Shown: positions 24,644-36,485 of the stretch, in pieces
How positions within the stretch are numbered: the first letter of the stretch is position 1
How the letters are laid out: every line of letters starts with the position of its first letter
Origin: Muricea muricata
Taxonomy: Eukaryota; Cnidaria; Anthozoa; Malacalcyonacea; Plexauridae
NCBI GenBank assembly: GCA_963855995.1
Contig: OY979716.1
Location: forward strand, 122,206,737-122,270,736
Direction: 5' to 3'
Length of the DNA: 64,000 bases
The notes under the pieces: generated by a model
What the model saw: the letters and a program-made list of their open reading frames with translations, nothing else
Told to the model about the DNA's origin: nothing
Database searches by the model: none
Program-made: the position numbers and the translations under genes

Positions 24644-26099
24644 CTACTTCCTTTCCAATTGACGACGAAGCCTTTTTGCTTCAGTAATATTGGCATTATA
24701 ACATGGTGCCTTTGGTCGAAAGGTAATTGTACGTTGCTTCATAGGTGCATCCTTGTCCAAGAGAGAGCCTAAGACATGTTCATAATTATTGACTAGGGAA
24801 GATAAGTCACTCATGTCGCTCATAAGATTTGATTCATTGATGTCAGAATTGAAATCGATGCGTTTTATTTTACGGCAAACAATGTCCTTCTTTTGACGTG
24901 GTGGTCTGGTCAAGTTCAGGCAAAAATTTATTACTGAATGATCAGATATAGAATGATCGGCAACACACAAATCATTAAGATATGAATCTTCGAGATCATC
25001 ACGCACTATAACCAGATATAATATATGTCCACATACATGCATTGCCTGAGTTACCAATTGTTTGCAGTTAAACGATTCAATTGTGTCCATAAACTGTTTC
25101 GTATGAATGTCGTCTTTGTCATCAATGTGGAAATTAAAATCTCCGAGAAGTAAAAACTCAGAAGTGGAGATGACAACCTCCTCAAGCAAACTTGAGAATT
25201 CATCCAAGAACAGGTTAACAGACAGACCATTAACAGTAGAGCATGGTGGACGGTAAATAACAAGCGACCGGATATGATTCAAGCTCACAAAAGTAACATC
25301 AAGGCATCCAAAAGATCTAAATTCCCCATGATACGTAACGTGTTCAATGCCGATGTTTTCTTTATATAGAAAACCTACACCTGCACCGGTGTCTGAGATT
25401 CTCGGATTATGAACAAGTTTATATCCAGTCGGACGCAGCTCACGAATAATCAGATCATCATTGTAACGAAGCCAAGTTTCAGTTATAGCCGCAATATCAA
25501 CATCATAGTCAACAACAAAGTCTTTGATAATCAAAGTCTTATCCCGTATTGATCTTGCATTAAGCGTAGAAAATTTCAAACACCCAACTTCGCCAGTATT
25601 ATGAACAGAAGTATTTTTACACATCGGGACTTTTATAAGGTTATTCATACTTCGAGATCTAATTCGAATACTGTTGTTGCCGAAGCTACGCCTACGCCGA
25701 TTGCAAAACCACCGGTTTACAGTTGTTCTAACAGGAATTTTGTGAAGAATTGGGTTAGGATTGATTGAAATATCCATGAAAACAGTAGTCTTCATCGGAG
25801 GATCATGTCCAGAGATTGTTAGAGTTGTTTGCCCATGTTTTGACCAACATGTAATCGAAGTTGACGTCCGATTAAATCCCATGCAATGGCCTTGCTAGAT
25901 TCACCCAAATAGGTTTCAAACAAGTACTCACAAATTCGAGCTCAAATCCTTCATCAAAACGTAAATAGGTGTAGTCTGAGGCCGTAGACACTTCATCCAC
26001 ACTAGGATAATATATTGTGACATAAAAAACTCGTAACCTCTCAAAGAATAACAGAAAGATAAAAATATTTAACAGAGCTTCTAAAAGCGTGGCAGCCAT
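24644..26099 (-). mobile_element. CR1-like LINE, endonuclease half
   Basis: The minus-strand frame from 25882 to 24644 (412 codons) is an apurinic-type endonuclease. It has N-A-R-S-I-R-D-K at the start, I-T-E-T-W-L, G-A-G-V-G-F-L-Y, L-L-G-D-F-N-F-H near 25120 and S-D-H-S-V-I near 24935, the expected metal and catalytic blocks. It ends E-A-K-R-L-R-R-Q-L-E-R-K at a TAG where related proteins continue with W, and translation of the next bases continues the linker (S-V-S-D-R-I-A-F-A). So the stop is a point mutation and the ORF was longer. A further upstream frame (26099-25872) may be its 5' part. The RT half is absent here; see 18880-20040. Confidence 0.85.
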
Positions 26100-26263
26100 G
26101 CTGTATCTTCATCAGTGCTAATAATAATGCCATAGATTAAGGATACATAGATGTACAGCTCAGGGTATTTCTTGTCTTACGTGGATACCTTAGGTAAGTG
26201 ATACGCACGCACATTTCTGCCAAGTGCAAATGTAGATTTTATAAGGAATTAGATAGGGAAATG

Positions 26264-26706
26264 TCAAATAAACGATTTTAAGAAAAGTTTCTCCAAGATC
26301 GCCTCGGTTTCGAAAATAAAAATACAAATAAAAGTACACATTCTCTCACTAAATATTTTAAACGAGTTTGGAAATTCTTCCTGTTTCACCAACATATGAC
26401 CATGGGCAATCTGAACAAGGTATATTGTAGACGACATTCGTACGTTTCTCAAGTGGAACTTGATGTTTAGAGGGAAGAAACATGTGATTCTACCGCTAAC
26501 ACTCTCGACGGCACGAGAGTGTTGGCAGTAGAATTTCTTAAAATTTGTCTTGCAATTTTGTCTGGACGAACTGGGCTACCCATAGCACAGCCGTGAATTT
26601 GTTTGTATGTCACGTCGTTGTAAACAAAATAGTTGTTAGAAAGTGTAAAATCTAATAGTGAAATAATATCGTCAATGATATACTCTCGCAGAAATACTCT
26701 CCCCAA
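26264..26706 (-). mobile_element. Penelope-like element fragment (RT piece joined to GIY-YIG piece)
   Basis: On the minus strand 26706-26560 encodes I-I-S-L-L-D-F-T-L-S-N-N-Y-F followed by Q-I-H-G-C-A-M-G-S-P-V, the RT block before the catalytic box. About 100 bases later, near 26450-26370, another frame encodes [13 protein letters not shown] and S-Y-V-G-E-T-G-R, a GIY-YIG core. The catalytic Y-V-D-D and the thumb are missing between them, so this copy has an internal deletion. Confidence 0.8.
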
Positions 26707-26729
26707 TCCAGAATGAGAATAAAGCTCTG

Positions 26730-27140
26730 TTCAGAACTCCACTGAATTTGTGCTAGAGATAAGCAACATAAAGATTGATGATGACGAGACTATGGTATCA
26801 TTCGATGTCGTTTCCTTATTTACCGCTATTTCTGACCAGAAAACTTGTCAATACATACGGACAAAACTTGGACAAGACAACACTTTAACCTCACACACCA
26901 GTCTCACCATTAACGATATTATTTCGCTATTAGATTTTACACTTTCTAACAACTATTTTATTTACAACGACGTGACATACAAAAAATTCACGGCTGTTCT
27001 ATGGGTAGCCCAGTTAGTCCAGCTGTGGCTAACCTTTACATGGAAGTCATTGAAAATACTGGAAACGCTATTGTAACCACAATCCTGACCAATACGTTGA
27101 CGACACTTTTCGTCATTTTTTTAGCTCATTGTTATTAAAT
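26730..27140 (+). mobile_element. Penelope-like element RT fragment, opposite orientation
   Basis: The plus-strand frame encodes M-V-S-F-D-V-V-S-L-F-T-A-I (first catalytic aspartate), then I-I-S-L-L-D-F-T-L-S-N-N-Y-F-I-Y, G-S-P-V-S-P-A-V-A-N-L-Y-M-E across a frameshift, and Q-Y-V-D-D-T-F near 27093 with the catalytic box intact. It is the same family as the fragment at 26264-26706 and lies head to head with it across about 40 bases. It stops soon after the box. Confidence 0.8.
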
Positions 27141-28329
27141 CGAACAAACCTCCCCCATTCCCTAACCGATCAATGTTGTTTTATCTCCCAAGCATTCCTT
27201 ATAGATTCAGCACTGTTTTGGGGGCGAGGGGGTAAATTAAGGGCGCTATATTGATGTTTTAGGTACGCACACGTCGAGCGAATAATTAGAGTGTAGTCAA
27301 TAGTTTTGTCCAGGATTGTCTGTGAGATGAAGTTTCAGGTATAGAATCATAATACGTAATCTATTTCGCTCTGCGCAAAAGTCAGATATTTTAGTGTTTT
27401 GTGTATGTTTGCTTATATACCTCTGATTTCAATATTTTGGGCAGTGTAACTAAATACTGGCGATTTTTGTCTTGATCATAAGTATAAATATGTGGACGCT
27501 TATGATAGGCAACTAACTTGCTAAACTACATGCACTAATGCTCATGAAACTGGGATGTTGGTTGTTTTTCTATTTAATAAGCAGGTAAGAAAACGTGAGC
27601 GATTAAGATTAAAAGCGGGCATTGTAAGTAGTTTATTATGTTTATTATGTTCAGTATGAAATTATAAGATTCCAGCTGAGCAGTTATAGCCATATGTGCA
27701 AGTATATTACTAATTTGGCTGCATCATAGTTTTGGACTGAGTTGAAGCCTCATTGTACTGTATTGCGTGTTTGTTCCATATAAAACATTCACATAGACTG
27801 AATGTATGCGGCTAACGGAGTAATCATGTCCCAACTATAAATTTTTCCGGTTTAACCAAAAGTGTTATTTTGAAATTGGCGAACTGTCAAAGTAATTGCT
27901 GCCATGGAAATTGCGCGCGCAGTCAACAGTACACCGTGAAAACTTAGAATATATGATAATAATTACTTCTACGTCCGAAAATAGTGTACCTTTGAGATTT
28001 CTTAAACTAAAGGATCTCTAACTTATTTAAAAAGGTGAAAATACTAATAATCAGTTGTACTACCAATTCCACCTCAAATTTTACGATGTAACATAAGTCT
28101 TGCCAATTTTCGGCCAATTCGCTGTTGTTTTAATTTTTTACTTACTTTACAGTTGAATGACTGACGGACAGGGCAACAGGATATAGCTAAGTCCCATATT
28201 AAGTCTTTCGCCAAAATTTACATTACAAAACTAGAAGACACATACATTAACATTAGGACGTATAACAATTTATCCACGAACAACAGCTAATTTGTAAGGA
28301 TCGACATTTATTACCCATAGTTTTCCAAG
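27141..28329. other. No recognisable gene
   Basis: AT-rich, without a frame that carries a domain and without a visible terminal repeat. Confidence 0.5.
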
Positions 28330-28654
28330 TTCTAGGTCAATCTATTTCAAATGAACTGTTTAGCTTGTATTTATAAAATAAGTAAAGTTTAGATTTGAGC
28401 ATAGAGACTGAAGAGGATGATTTGATATCTGAGGGCAGATTGTTCCATAAAAATACAATTATGTTAAAGTACTAGTTTCTGAAGAGGCAGGTTTTGCACA
28501 GGTTTGGAGGAAGATCACCAGAGCTAGAACGAGTGGAGAGAATGCGTATTGAAATGGTTGATGTCAAGCTCGTATATGCCGGTTTTGTATTTGTAAAGGA
28601 ACACGATGTCTTTTATTTCATGCCATTATGATATTGGGATGGGTTCAAGCTTTT

Positions 28655-29556
28655 TCAATCGATCAACGTCCGATCATTCATAGTCCTGCAGAATGAACTT
28701 GGTTGTGCGACGTTGAATTCCTCGGAGACGGAGCAGATCAGCAGACGGACCTTGTGGAGCCCAGATTTCACTACCCAAGGACAAATGAGAACGGACCAAA
28801 GACATGTATAGAAGGCGACGGGCATGAACTTCAGTGAGGTGGAAGCAATCACGCCGTAGGAAACCCAGCATTCTATTTGTCTAGCAACGATGTTGATGAT
28901 GTATGGGAACCACTTCAAATTGTCACTCACCAGGATGCTCAAATTGTTCTGTGTAGAGGCGGACATTATAATTTCATGATTTAGGGAGTACACTTTAGGT
29001 GGAACAGGGATCTTTTTACGTGAAAATCTGAGACTCACACATTTTCATATTGAAGTTTAAATTCCACGTCTGAGACCATTGATGCAGGGAATTTAGATCA
29101 CCTTGAAGAAGTTCTCTATCTTGAGGGGCTATAATATGACGATAACATTTGCTATCAAACATTGGAACTGTGCTATATATGACTGAGCTCGGGAGGTCAT
29201 TTGTGTGTAATAAGAACGGAAGTGGACCTAGCACGCTGCCTTGAAGCACCCCCTGATGTCATGTTGAGGAAGGACGATGACCGCAGTCCTTCGACCACCA
29301 GACGTTGCCGCCTTCCTTTCAGGCAGTCCGAAAACCAGTTCAATAATGAACCACCAATGCTATATTGTCTAAGTTTTGAAAGAAGGTTTTGATGAGAAAC
29401 TGAATCGAACGCTTTTGAAAAGTCAAAATAAACTATATCAGCCTCGTGTCCTGAGTCTAGGGCTTTACGCAGATCATGTAGAACACTAAGAAGTTGAGTA
29501 GTACACGAACGTTTTTTACTGAAACCATGTTGCAGATTATTTAGCGACGATTCCAC
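28655..29556 (-). pseudogene. LINE A reverse transcriptase
   Basis: Three successive frames cover the palm and thumb. 29556-29197 has Q-H-G-F-S-K-K-R-S-C-T-T-Q-L and D-I-V-Y-F-D-F-S-K-A-F-D-S-V (catalytic aspartate). 29249-29016 has Q-G-S-V-L-G-P-L, and where the Y-x-D-D box is expected it reads M-F-D-S-K-C-Y-R, so the catalytic pair is lost. 28871-28674 has the post-palm L-R-R-D-C-F-H-L-T-E-V-H-A-R and W-A-P-Q. Frameshifts lie between the segments, so the copy is inactive. Confidence 0.85.
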
Positions 29557-30347
29557 AAACTAGGACAAGTGGGCATGTACAACTTGTGCGAGAAGCCTCG
29601 ATACTAGAGAAAGCAGGGAAATTGGCCGATAATTACTAACAGTGTGAAACATCACCTTTCTTGGAAACAGGATAACATTAGCTTCCTTCCATTCTCGAGA
29701 GACTTTACCAAGAGCGAGAGACTTGGTGAACAGCGCCGTTAATGATGGAGCAATCTCATTGGAACACTCTTTTAGTAATCTGCCAGATATCTCATCGGGA
29801 CCCGTTGCTTTGTCTGAAGATAGATTTGATAGTAGATAACGAATTTCTTCTACTGTGATCGAAAAAATCTCAAGAGTATCTGCGCCATGCGTAATAGAAG
29901 AACATTAGGTGAATTTGGTGTAGCAGGGTGAAAGGTGGATGCAAAGAACTTGTTGAAAGTGTCAGCTTTTCTTTCGGATGTGGTGAACTGTTCGCTATTA
30001 TGGGTTAAGATGTCGGGAAGAGAGAAGCCGGTAGTTTTTGCCTTAAAGAATCTCCAGAAACTTTTTGTTTATCCTTGACTGAGCTTGCTAGAGACGAGAT
30101 ATATTCACGCTTCTTTGATCTGATCGTGGATTTTATGCTACGGCGTAAATCCGAAGTCAATTCCAGAGGGAAGAAGACTTGGCAGACTTTGCTCTTTTCC
30201 TTATTGTTTCTTTCTTATTGAGGGCATGAATAACATCTTCAGTGATATATGGAGGCTTGTACGAACTTTTTGCTTTGATCATATAATCCGTCTCTGTCAC
30301 TTTCTCTTTCCACGAGATTTAAGTGTGGAAGACATCTAAGCGTAGCA

Positions 30348-30550
30348 CAGTGGCGGATCCAGGGTAAGTCAAAATAAATTATAGCAGCTCAATTTTAAAT
30401 TCAAAATAACTTTATAAAAATGTCATAGGTTATGAATTTCAAAAGAATAAAATCTAACCAATGAAGTTGCTTTGAAGGTATTTTAAAATGTAAATATATC
30501 CTAGAATGAGCTGTGGTAATTTATTTTGACTTACGCTAGATCCGCCACTG
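30348..30550. mobile_element. hAT-type miniature element, 203 bp
   Basis: The ends are CAGTGGCGGATC and GATCCGCCACTG, extended by TAAGTCAAAATAAATT on the left and its complement on the right. The element is flanked on both sides by GCGTAGCA, an 8 bp target-site duplication (30340-30347 and 30551-30558). The CAGTGGCGGAT terminus and 8 bp duplication are typical of non-autonomous hAT elements. It sits inside the linker of LINE A and is therefore younger than it. Confidence 0.95.
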
Positions 30551-30559
30551 GCGTAGCAC

Positions 30560-30874
30560 GCAGGGTATGAAAATCACCATTCTTGTAGTCGTACGTAGAC
30601 CATGAGTTTAATTGGTTTGTTCACTTTTCCGATAAGTTTGATGTCTGTAGTGATAGCTTTATGATCAGACTTCACACAAATGGAATCGTCATCTGTCACA
30701 GAGATATGATCAATTAGGTACTCGTTGGTTAGGAGTAAATCTAATAAATTTTGACCACGAGTTGGTGAGTTTGTAAGTTGAAATAATCCTGTCTCTTGTA
30801 GTACATCACTGAAATTATTGATTGTTGAAACCTCCGAAAAGTCTGAGCCATCTAACCATTGAATCGATGGATAG
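30560..30874 (-). pseudogene. LINE A endonuclease, C-terminal half
   Basis: The minus-strand translation gives N-Y-P-S-I-Q-W-L-D-G-S at its start, then F-Q-L-T-N-S-P-T-R-G-Q-N-L-L-D-L-L-L-T and K-S-D-H-K-A-I, the last blocks of an apurinic-type LINE endonuclease. It continues directly from the D-F of the G-D-F at 33522-33531 once the TTAA element is discounted. Confidence 0.85.
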
Positions 30875-30878
30875 TTAA

Positions 30879-33517
30879 GAGGAGATTTTTTACAGACTCG
30901 CGTATCTAGCGCTCAAAAGTCGAACGAATCGGGTTCTAGATTGCGTAACTTGGGAAAAGTCAAAATGGCGGGCAACTTTTTTATCGTGCGTGTATTTCCA
31001 GGATCGATTTACAAGCATAACCGCTGTGGATTGGTACCGTTTTAAAAGAAAAATAATATTTCATTACTATTGAAACCAAGGAGCTTTTCGAGAGGATGTT
31101 TTTTTCTGTTTGTCGTTGTTTTTAAAGCGAAGCAATCGTTATAGGAGTGTTGGTCTTGAGTGGACAGAAATCAAAATATATGAGGTAAAATTTTATTTTA
31201 TGTGATTTTAACCATTTTAATGACTTCCGAACAAACTAAATCATATACTACAACAAACCCATATTATTGTAGCTTGCAAAAAATGTACTTTCGTTGGATT
31301 TTTTGTGGTACCCAAAAAAGATTTTTTAGCGTTTTTAGAAACGTTTTGTCGACCAATTAAAGGAAATGTATTCATTCAGTATTTTCAGCTGTATTTTTCA
31401 AAAAAAAGAGTTAGTGAACCTAATCGTTACATATATGTGGAAAAGAAATGTACCTCTTTTAAAGCTGATTCACAAAATGTGTTTTGGTTCTGTGTGAGCT
31501 TTGTTTTTTCCAACTTTGTTATTACACTACTAGCACATGGCTATGGTCCTGTGCTCTGAATAAACTTAAATCTTTGACAATGTCCTCGGTTTGCCTCCGA
31601 ACAAAGTAAAATGCATTTTATCATATACTACAATCGTTCTAGTTAACAAAAATTATAATTTGTTGAAAATTTGAGTGGTACCCGAAAAAGATATTTTGAG
31701 TTGAAATCTGCAACCAAAATTGCCATATTTCAAACATTTATAAGTATTTACTGTTCACCTTCATATCCAAAGCTGATATAATGATGGCTTATGCTATAAA
31801 CAATTTATACAATTTTTTGGTCCAAATATTTCTTTCAAATATGATTTATTGATTGCAATATGATGACTATGATCATTGCAGTAATCTACCTTATCACAAC
31901 CTGCACACCTACATTATACATGATTTATGGTTTCAACTCAACAACTGGCCTCTGTAGCTCGGTTATGGTAAGAGTGCTGCAACGAAATTCCTAACCGTTC
32001 CTGGTTAGTGGGAAAATGCTTATTCTGGCAACCAAGGTTTAATCTTTTTCAAGCGAGTCTTGTGTTAAGCTACACAGTGATAGAGGTGGATGTCACTTAG
32101 TAGGCTAGTTCTCATGCTAACCAGTCAAACCCAGCTTTCATTAAAACATTCCCCATGTCCAATCCTTTATTAAAGTCATTCAGCATACTTTTCTTATTAA
32201 TTTCCTTGAAAGTAAACACATGGGTGGGTGGTGCCTAGTTCTTGGAATTCTGCCAGGTCAGGCATAATTTAAATCATGCATATACAGTGTAACATAATAA
32301 ATGTGCAAAATATCAGAATTTCTAAAAAGATCTTTTGTTGCAGGCTATTAAAGAAAACAAAAAATGGAAGATGAAAATGAATATTTATTAAATCACAGAT
32401 TATTATTTATGATACAATCTATTCTTGTGTGAATATAATGAAAATGTTTATAACTTTATACAGTAGACAAAATATTCCACAATGTGCAGGTTTTTGTCAC
32501 CCAGCACAGACAGAATGAGGTTGATGTTTTCAGATACTGTAATCATATCTTCAAGATGTAACAGTAATATCGCAGAGATCTATAAAAAAAATACTTTCAT
32601 GGTTGACTAGTAGAGGAATTTATTTACTTCAGGTTATTGGGGGGGGGGGGGGGGTTCTAAGTTAAGCCCCAGGCAATTATCAAAGAAAAAAATAAAATAT
32701 TTGGCCCTTCTGACCATATAAGCAATTTTGTTTTGATGTCAACATGCTTGGCTCCTTGAGGCTGTCAGGTGTCTTTACTAATAACGCATCCTGCCTCAGT
32801 TGATTGTCAGGCCCTGCTTTATGACCAGTCCAGGTTCAGCAACCTACCAGATTGTTGCATCCATGATGCTGGTGTAATTGAAAACTTTACAACTTAGGAT
32901 ATTTTAAAAAGTGAACATATGATTGAAATTTTTATTTTCATTCCTAAAAAGGACATTTCAGATTGTATAGTGTATGGCATGAAGTTGCATACTGAATGCC
33001 TGTAAATGAGTAAAAAACTGAATGCCTGTAAAATCAGTAAACTGAAGTAAAGGGATTTAAATTTACAAATACTCAAATTTTCCTTAAAAATGCAAAATCC
33101 TTTAACGTTTTCCATGTACTTATGTTATTAACGAGTTGTGAACAAGCTGATCATCATCCAGAGGACGAAAGCAGTGGCTTTCAATCAGTTTTATTATTAA
33201 TTTAAAATAGCAAATAATTTTGCAGCTAAAACATGCTCACTCCTGAGTCAGATACGTGTGCATATTAACATAATAATAATTCAAATAACGTCCATTAAAT
33301 ACGATATTACACTTACCACGTTATCCTTCTTTATATTTTGCAATGTATTGCCTCATGACATGATCAAAAATCCAGTAAAATTCTGTTTTTCTTCGCAAAT
33401 ATTTTTGAAGAACTTTCAAAACAAAAGATGGCGGCAGAGCATTTTTTCGCGAAGGCCTGGTCGCTATGTTTTGAGCGATTTTCGCAAAAAATACGCGACT
33501 TTCTAAAAAATCTCCTC
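30879..33517. mobile_element. Non-autonomous TTAA-target DNA element, 2639 bp
   Basis: TTAA stands on both sides (30875-30878 and 33518-33521). The element ends are inverted repeats beginning GAGGAGATTTTTTA and continuing with weaker similarity. Leaving the element and one TTAA out joins the two halves of the LINE A endonuclease at G-D-F / N-Y-P without frame loss, so the boundaries are exact. TTAA duplication is known for piggyBac and Kolobok elements; which one applies is not decided by this terminus. I see no transposase inside: the longest frame (31305-31559, 84 codons) has no domain. A G run lies near 32640-32654. Confidence 0.9.
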
Positions 33518-33822
33518 TTAAAGTCTCCGGGAATAATTACATTTTTGCACTTTGATTCTTTTGCACACTGCAGAAAACGACTAAATTCTTGTAAAAATTC
33601 ATGGTCTGCATTTGGGGGACGATAGCCTACGCACACCAAAACGTTATTAAACACAGATTTTATAATGGCGCCAACAAGTCCTAAAGATGTGGAATTGAAT
33701 CTAGATTGGTCGGACTTGATCGATTCCTTGATAGAAAGAACAACACCACCACAACTTTTTTTTTCCTTTCGCGTTTTGTGATTTTGTAGCCACCTAGTGG
33801 TAACAGTAAATGGAACTGTCAA
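33364..33822 (-). pseudogene. LINE A endonuclease, N-terminal half (ORF runs on into the TTAA element)
   Basis: The real LINE part is 33822-33522, with G-G-V-V-L-S-I-K, G-Y-R-P-P-N and N-V-I-I-P-G-D-F. Just upstream, in another frame, is L-T-E-A-W-I-D-S-S-I, so one frameshift lies near 33770. After G-D-F the open frame enters the end of the TTAA element and codes unrelated residues. Confidence 0.85.
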
Positions 33823-33837
33823 TCCATGCTTCCGTCA

Positions 33838-34196
33838 AAATCAATAAAATTACTCTCGTTGTTCCGCCAGTTTAATACTGCTGGTTTAACAAAAGTTTCC
33901 ACCATAAAACTCTCAGCAATTTTCAAAATTATCGGAGTCAGGGAAATAGGGCGAAGGTGTTTATTTATATTGCGCACTGGCTTTTGTTTTGGTATCGGAG
34001 TAATGTTTGCACTTTTCCATGATTGGGGTAAACGAGCTTCACGGTATGACTGGTTTAGAATATTGGAGATCGGTTGGGTCAAGATATCCGCATTTTCTTT
34101 AGGAACCCAGCCACGGATACCATCTGGTCCTGCGGCCTTCCTTGGGTTTAATAATGATAGACTTTTAAAAAGTTGATGCAAAACTCTGGTAAACAT
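33838..34196 (-). pseudogene. LINE B reverse transcriptase, N-terminal piece
   Basis: The frame carries N-P-R-K-A-A-G-P-D-G-I (RT block 0/1), Q-S-W-K-S-A-N-I-T-P-I-P-K and L-R-P-I-S-L-T-P-I-I-L-K. It breaks off after F-V-K-P-A-V-L-N, so the catalytic palm is absent. The last residues of the open frame belong to the LINE A side of the junction. Confidence 0.85.
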
Positions 34197-34535
34197 CTCA
34201 CATTATTTTGATGTAAATACGTTTGTGGTAGGAGATTAAAATCTTGCGTTGGTTCTAGGAAAGTTTTATTGATTAAATTGGCTAGATCATTTGCGCTAGA
34301 GTCTAGAGAAGCCAGATTGACGAAGTCAATCTCCAAATTACGGAGCATCGACAGAACGTCCCCTGAGTCGGTAACTTGCTCAGAAATGCCACTAAGTTTT
34401 TTTATTTCTTTCCACCATCTAGCAGGAGCACTTTCTTTCAGTTCGTTAACTTTCGCGTCATAAAGCCAAGATCGACAAGACTTCCTCTCACGATTGACTT
34501 CATTCCTCAAACGTTGGAATAATGATCTCCTTGGT

Positions 34536-35490
34536 TTAAGGATTTCTAACGTTGCTGAATAAGTTTTTTAGCTTCTTGGAGATCCAGGGAGGGTCATTTA
34601 CAAATTTTATTTTTGAGCGAACTGGAGGAAGAGTATCTAGCCCGTACTTAATAATAGATTCAAATGTAGTGACTTGGTCTTCACAGAATTCTTTCTCATT
34701 CGATAACGATTGGATGTTTACTTGTTCTAGGTATTGTCTGAATGCAAATCGTTTCGATGGACTTGTGTCTCTATATTTGACTTTAAATGTGACTTTTGGT
34801 ACCTCGGAGCGGGCACAAGGTTTTATCACTATTGATACATGATCTGAGAGACCAAACGGCGGAAATGTTTCTGGTTCTTGATAACATTGGTCTAAATTAT
34901 TCAATATTATATCCGGAATATTAGGCTGAAAGCATTTAGGAGTCGAGAAGTATTTAATTTTATTAAAGTCGCCTGCAATGATAACCCCACTGTTCGGGAA
35001 TTGAGCTTCAATACAAGTAAGACTTTCCAATATATAGTTTAACATTAGATGATCATCTGTACTGGGTGGATGGTACACTACGCCAAGTATAATGTTTGAA
35101 ATACCTCAAGGGAGGCGCGAGAGATCCAAATTGAACCATAGTGCTTCAAAATTTTCGTTTGATAGATCGCTTAGCGTTTGAAAATTAATTGTCTTTCGGA
35201 TATAGGCACAAACCCCGCCATGAATGCTTGTATTTCTGTCTCGCCTTATTAGGTTGTAATACGTGGACAATGTTGTCGTGAATATGGTTTTGAAGCCAAA
35301 ACTCAACGTTGCATATGATATCTAAATTATTTGTAACTGACACGTTTCGAACCTTATCGATTTTTGGAGCTAGTGACATAATGTTCGATAGCAAAAGCGA
35401 TGGTACAAATACATTAGGAGAACCAACCTTTGCTTTGTTGTCGTAAGGAATGAGGCTAATTTTCTTGAGAGTTCTAGTGCTACTCTGCAT
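34536..35490 (-). pseudogene. LINE B endonuclease
   Basis: Three frames together give an apurinic-type endonuclease: L-S-N-I-M-S-L-A-P-K-I-D-K and a following N-V-E-F-W-L (catalytic E block) in 35490-35185; H-G-G-V-C-A-Y-I-R in 35306-35106; V-V-Y-H-P-P-S, I-I-A-G-D-F-N-K and F-G-L-S-D-H-V-S-I in 35078-34536. Frameshifts near 35200 and 35090 inactivate it. It nicks DNA for target-primed insertion in intact relatives. Confidence 0.85.
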
Positions 35491-35566
35491 AGCGTTATAT
35501 TGGGATTTAATATGATAGCGGTTGGTAATTCTTACAGGGATGAGGTATGTAACGTTGGGTAGAAAA

Positions 35567-36208
35567 TCAGAATGGGGAGAGGTGATCCAAGGTTCTATGG
35601 TACCTGTTATATATTGGACGTTGGATGGGAATATTTACATGGTTGACTAATGGGGTTCTGGTGGCAGCCACATTATTGGAGATGGGTATGGTCGGGGGGG
35701 AGGTACTGAGATTTCCATTAGTGGTCTTGGGAATAGTGTGGGTCTCCATGAATTGAAGGTCCGTTGCCGGTTCCCCAAAAAAAGAGGAGGGTTTCTGACC
35801 TCGTGCTTTCCTCGTCATTAGTAGTTTGCGGAGATCCAGGTTGTTTACTAAATTTCCATGAGAAAAATCACATTCTTGCCCCTTTATAAACCAGCCATGA
35901 CGAACGATGAACGGACAAGGCTTGTCTTTCTTTTGCATAGGTAAACTAGTCTTCGGTTGATCCATTTGCTTTGGTAGTGGGATAACTTGGTCATCAGCTG
36001 TTGCGCTTTTGCTTGAATTGCATTGAGTTTGCTTTGGCAGTGAGGTAGCTTGATCATCAACTGTCGCGGTTTTGCTTGAGTTTCCTTGGCTGACTTGCTT
36101 AACATGACTGGTATTGCTTTGATTCAGAGTTGACTGATTAATGTCAGCATTTACGATTTGTTCAGTTCGGCTCGATAATCTTATTAGACGGTTGGATAAC
36201 ATTCTCAC
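35567..36208 (-). pseudogene. LINE B ORF1, C-terminal part with degenerate CCCH finger
   Basis: The 213-codon frame has a low-complexity S/T/Q-rich first half with a repeated P-K-Q-x-Q-C-N-S-S-K-x-A-T-x-D-D-Q pattern. It then has C-P-F-I-V-R-H-G-W-F-I-K-G-Q-E-C-D-F-S-H. That spacing fits a CCCH zinc finger (C-x8-C-x5-C-x3-H) except that the second cysteine is F. Such fingers occur in ORF1 proteins of some LINEs and bind nucleic acid. The upstream part of ORF1 (36874-36493) carries a charged, coiled-coil-like stretch with N-K-A-E-V-E-E-K-L-K. Confidence 0.7.
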
Positions 36209-36268
36209 CGATATTATTTGACAGATGATTGGTTATTGCGTCATAATATTGTGCAATAATCGTATGGT

Positions 36269-36485
36269 CACAGTATAGGAAATGGACAGTAGGGCCACTC
36301 AATTGAAATTTGTGTGTCCACGCATATCGCATTACGCATCTCATTACCATTATGCCAGCCAGTCAATTGCATTTTCGCTGGCCAATAAGAACGCTGAACT
36401 GGCTGGTGGCAGCCAGTAAACTGCATAATAACAGAGCGCTGTGCTGCCCTGCTGAGTGGCCCTACTGTCCATTCGCTATACTGTG
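36269..36485. mobile_element. Miniature inverted-repeat element, family M (copy 2), 217 bp
   Basis: The ends are CACAGTATAG and CTATACTGTG, with inner similarity through GGGCCACT / AGTGGCCC. Both flanks carry GTATGGT, a 7 bp target-site duplication (36262-36268 and 36486-36492). It lies inside LINE B ORF1 and so is younger than that LINE. No coding capacity. Confidence 0.95.

Larger units (their letters stand above)
28330..33850 (-). mobile_element. CR1-like LINE A, interrupted by two DNA elements
   Basis: Read on the minus strand, this LINE runs from its endonuclease start (about 33850) to its C-terminal tail (about 28400). The parts are the endonuclease N half (33822-33522), the endonuclease C half (30874-30560), the linker (30340-29600), RT (29556-28880) and a C-terminal segment with F-L-W-N-N-L-P-S-D-I near 28450. 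The endonuclease is split by a TTAA-flanked element (30879-33517), and the linker is split by a hAT-type miniature element (30348-30550). The RT frames carry several stops. The 5' end abuts LINE B near 33840, so LINE A is 5'-truncated or inserted there. Confidence 0.85.

Noticed and set aside
31945..31990. tRNA A-box-like GTAGCTCGGTTATGGTAAGAG inside the TTAA element
   Set aside because: No B-box or cloverleaf follows, so it is not supported as a tRNA or SINE.
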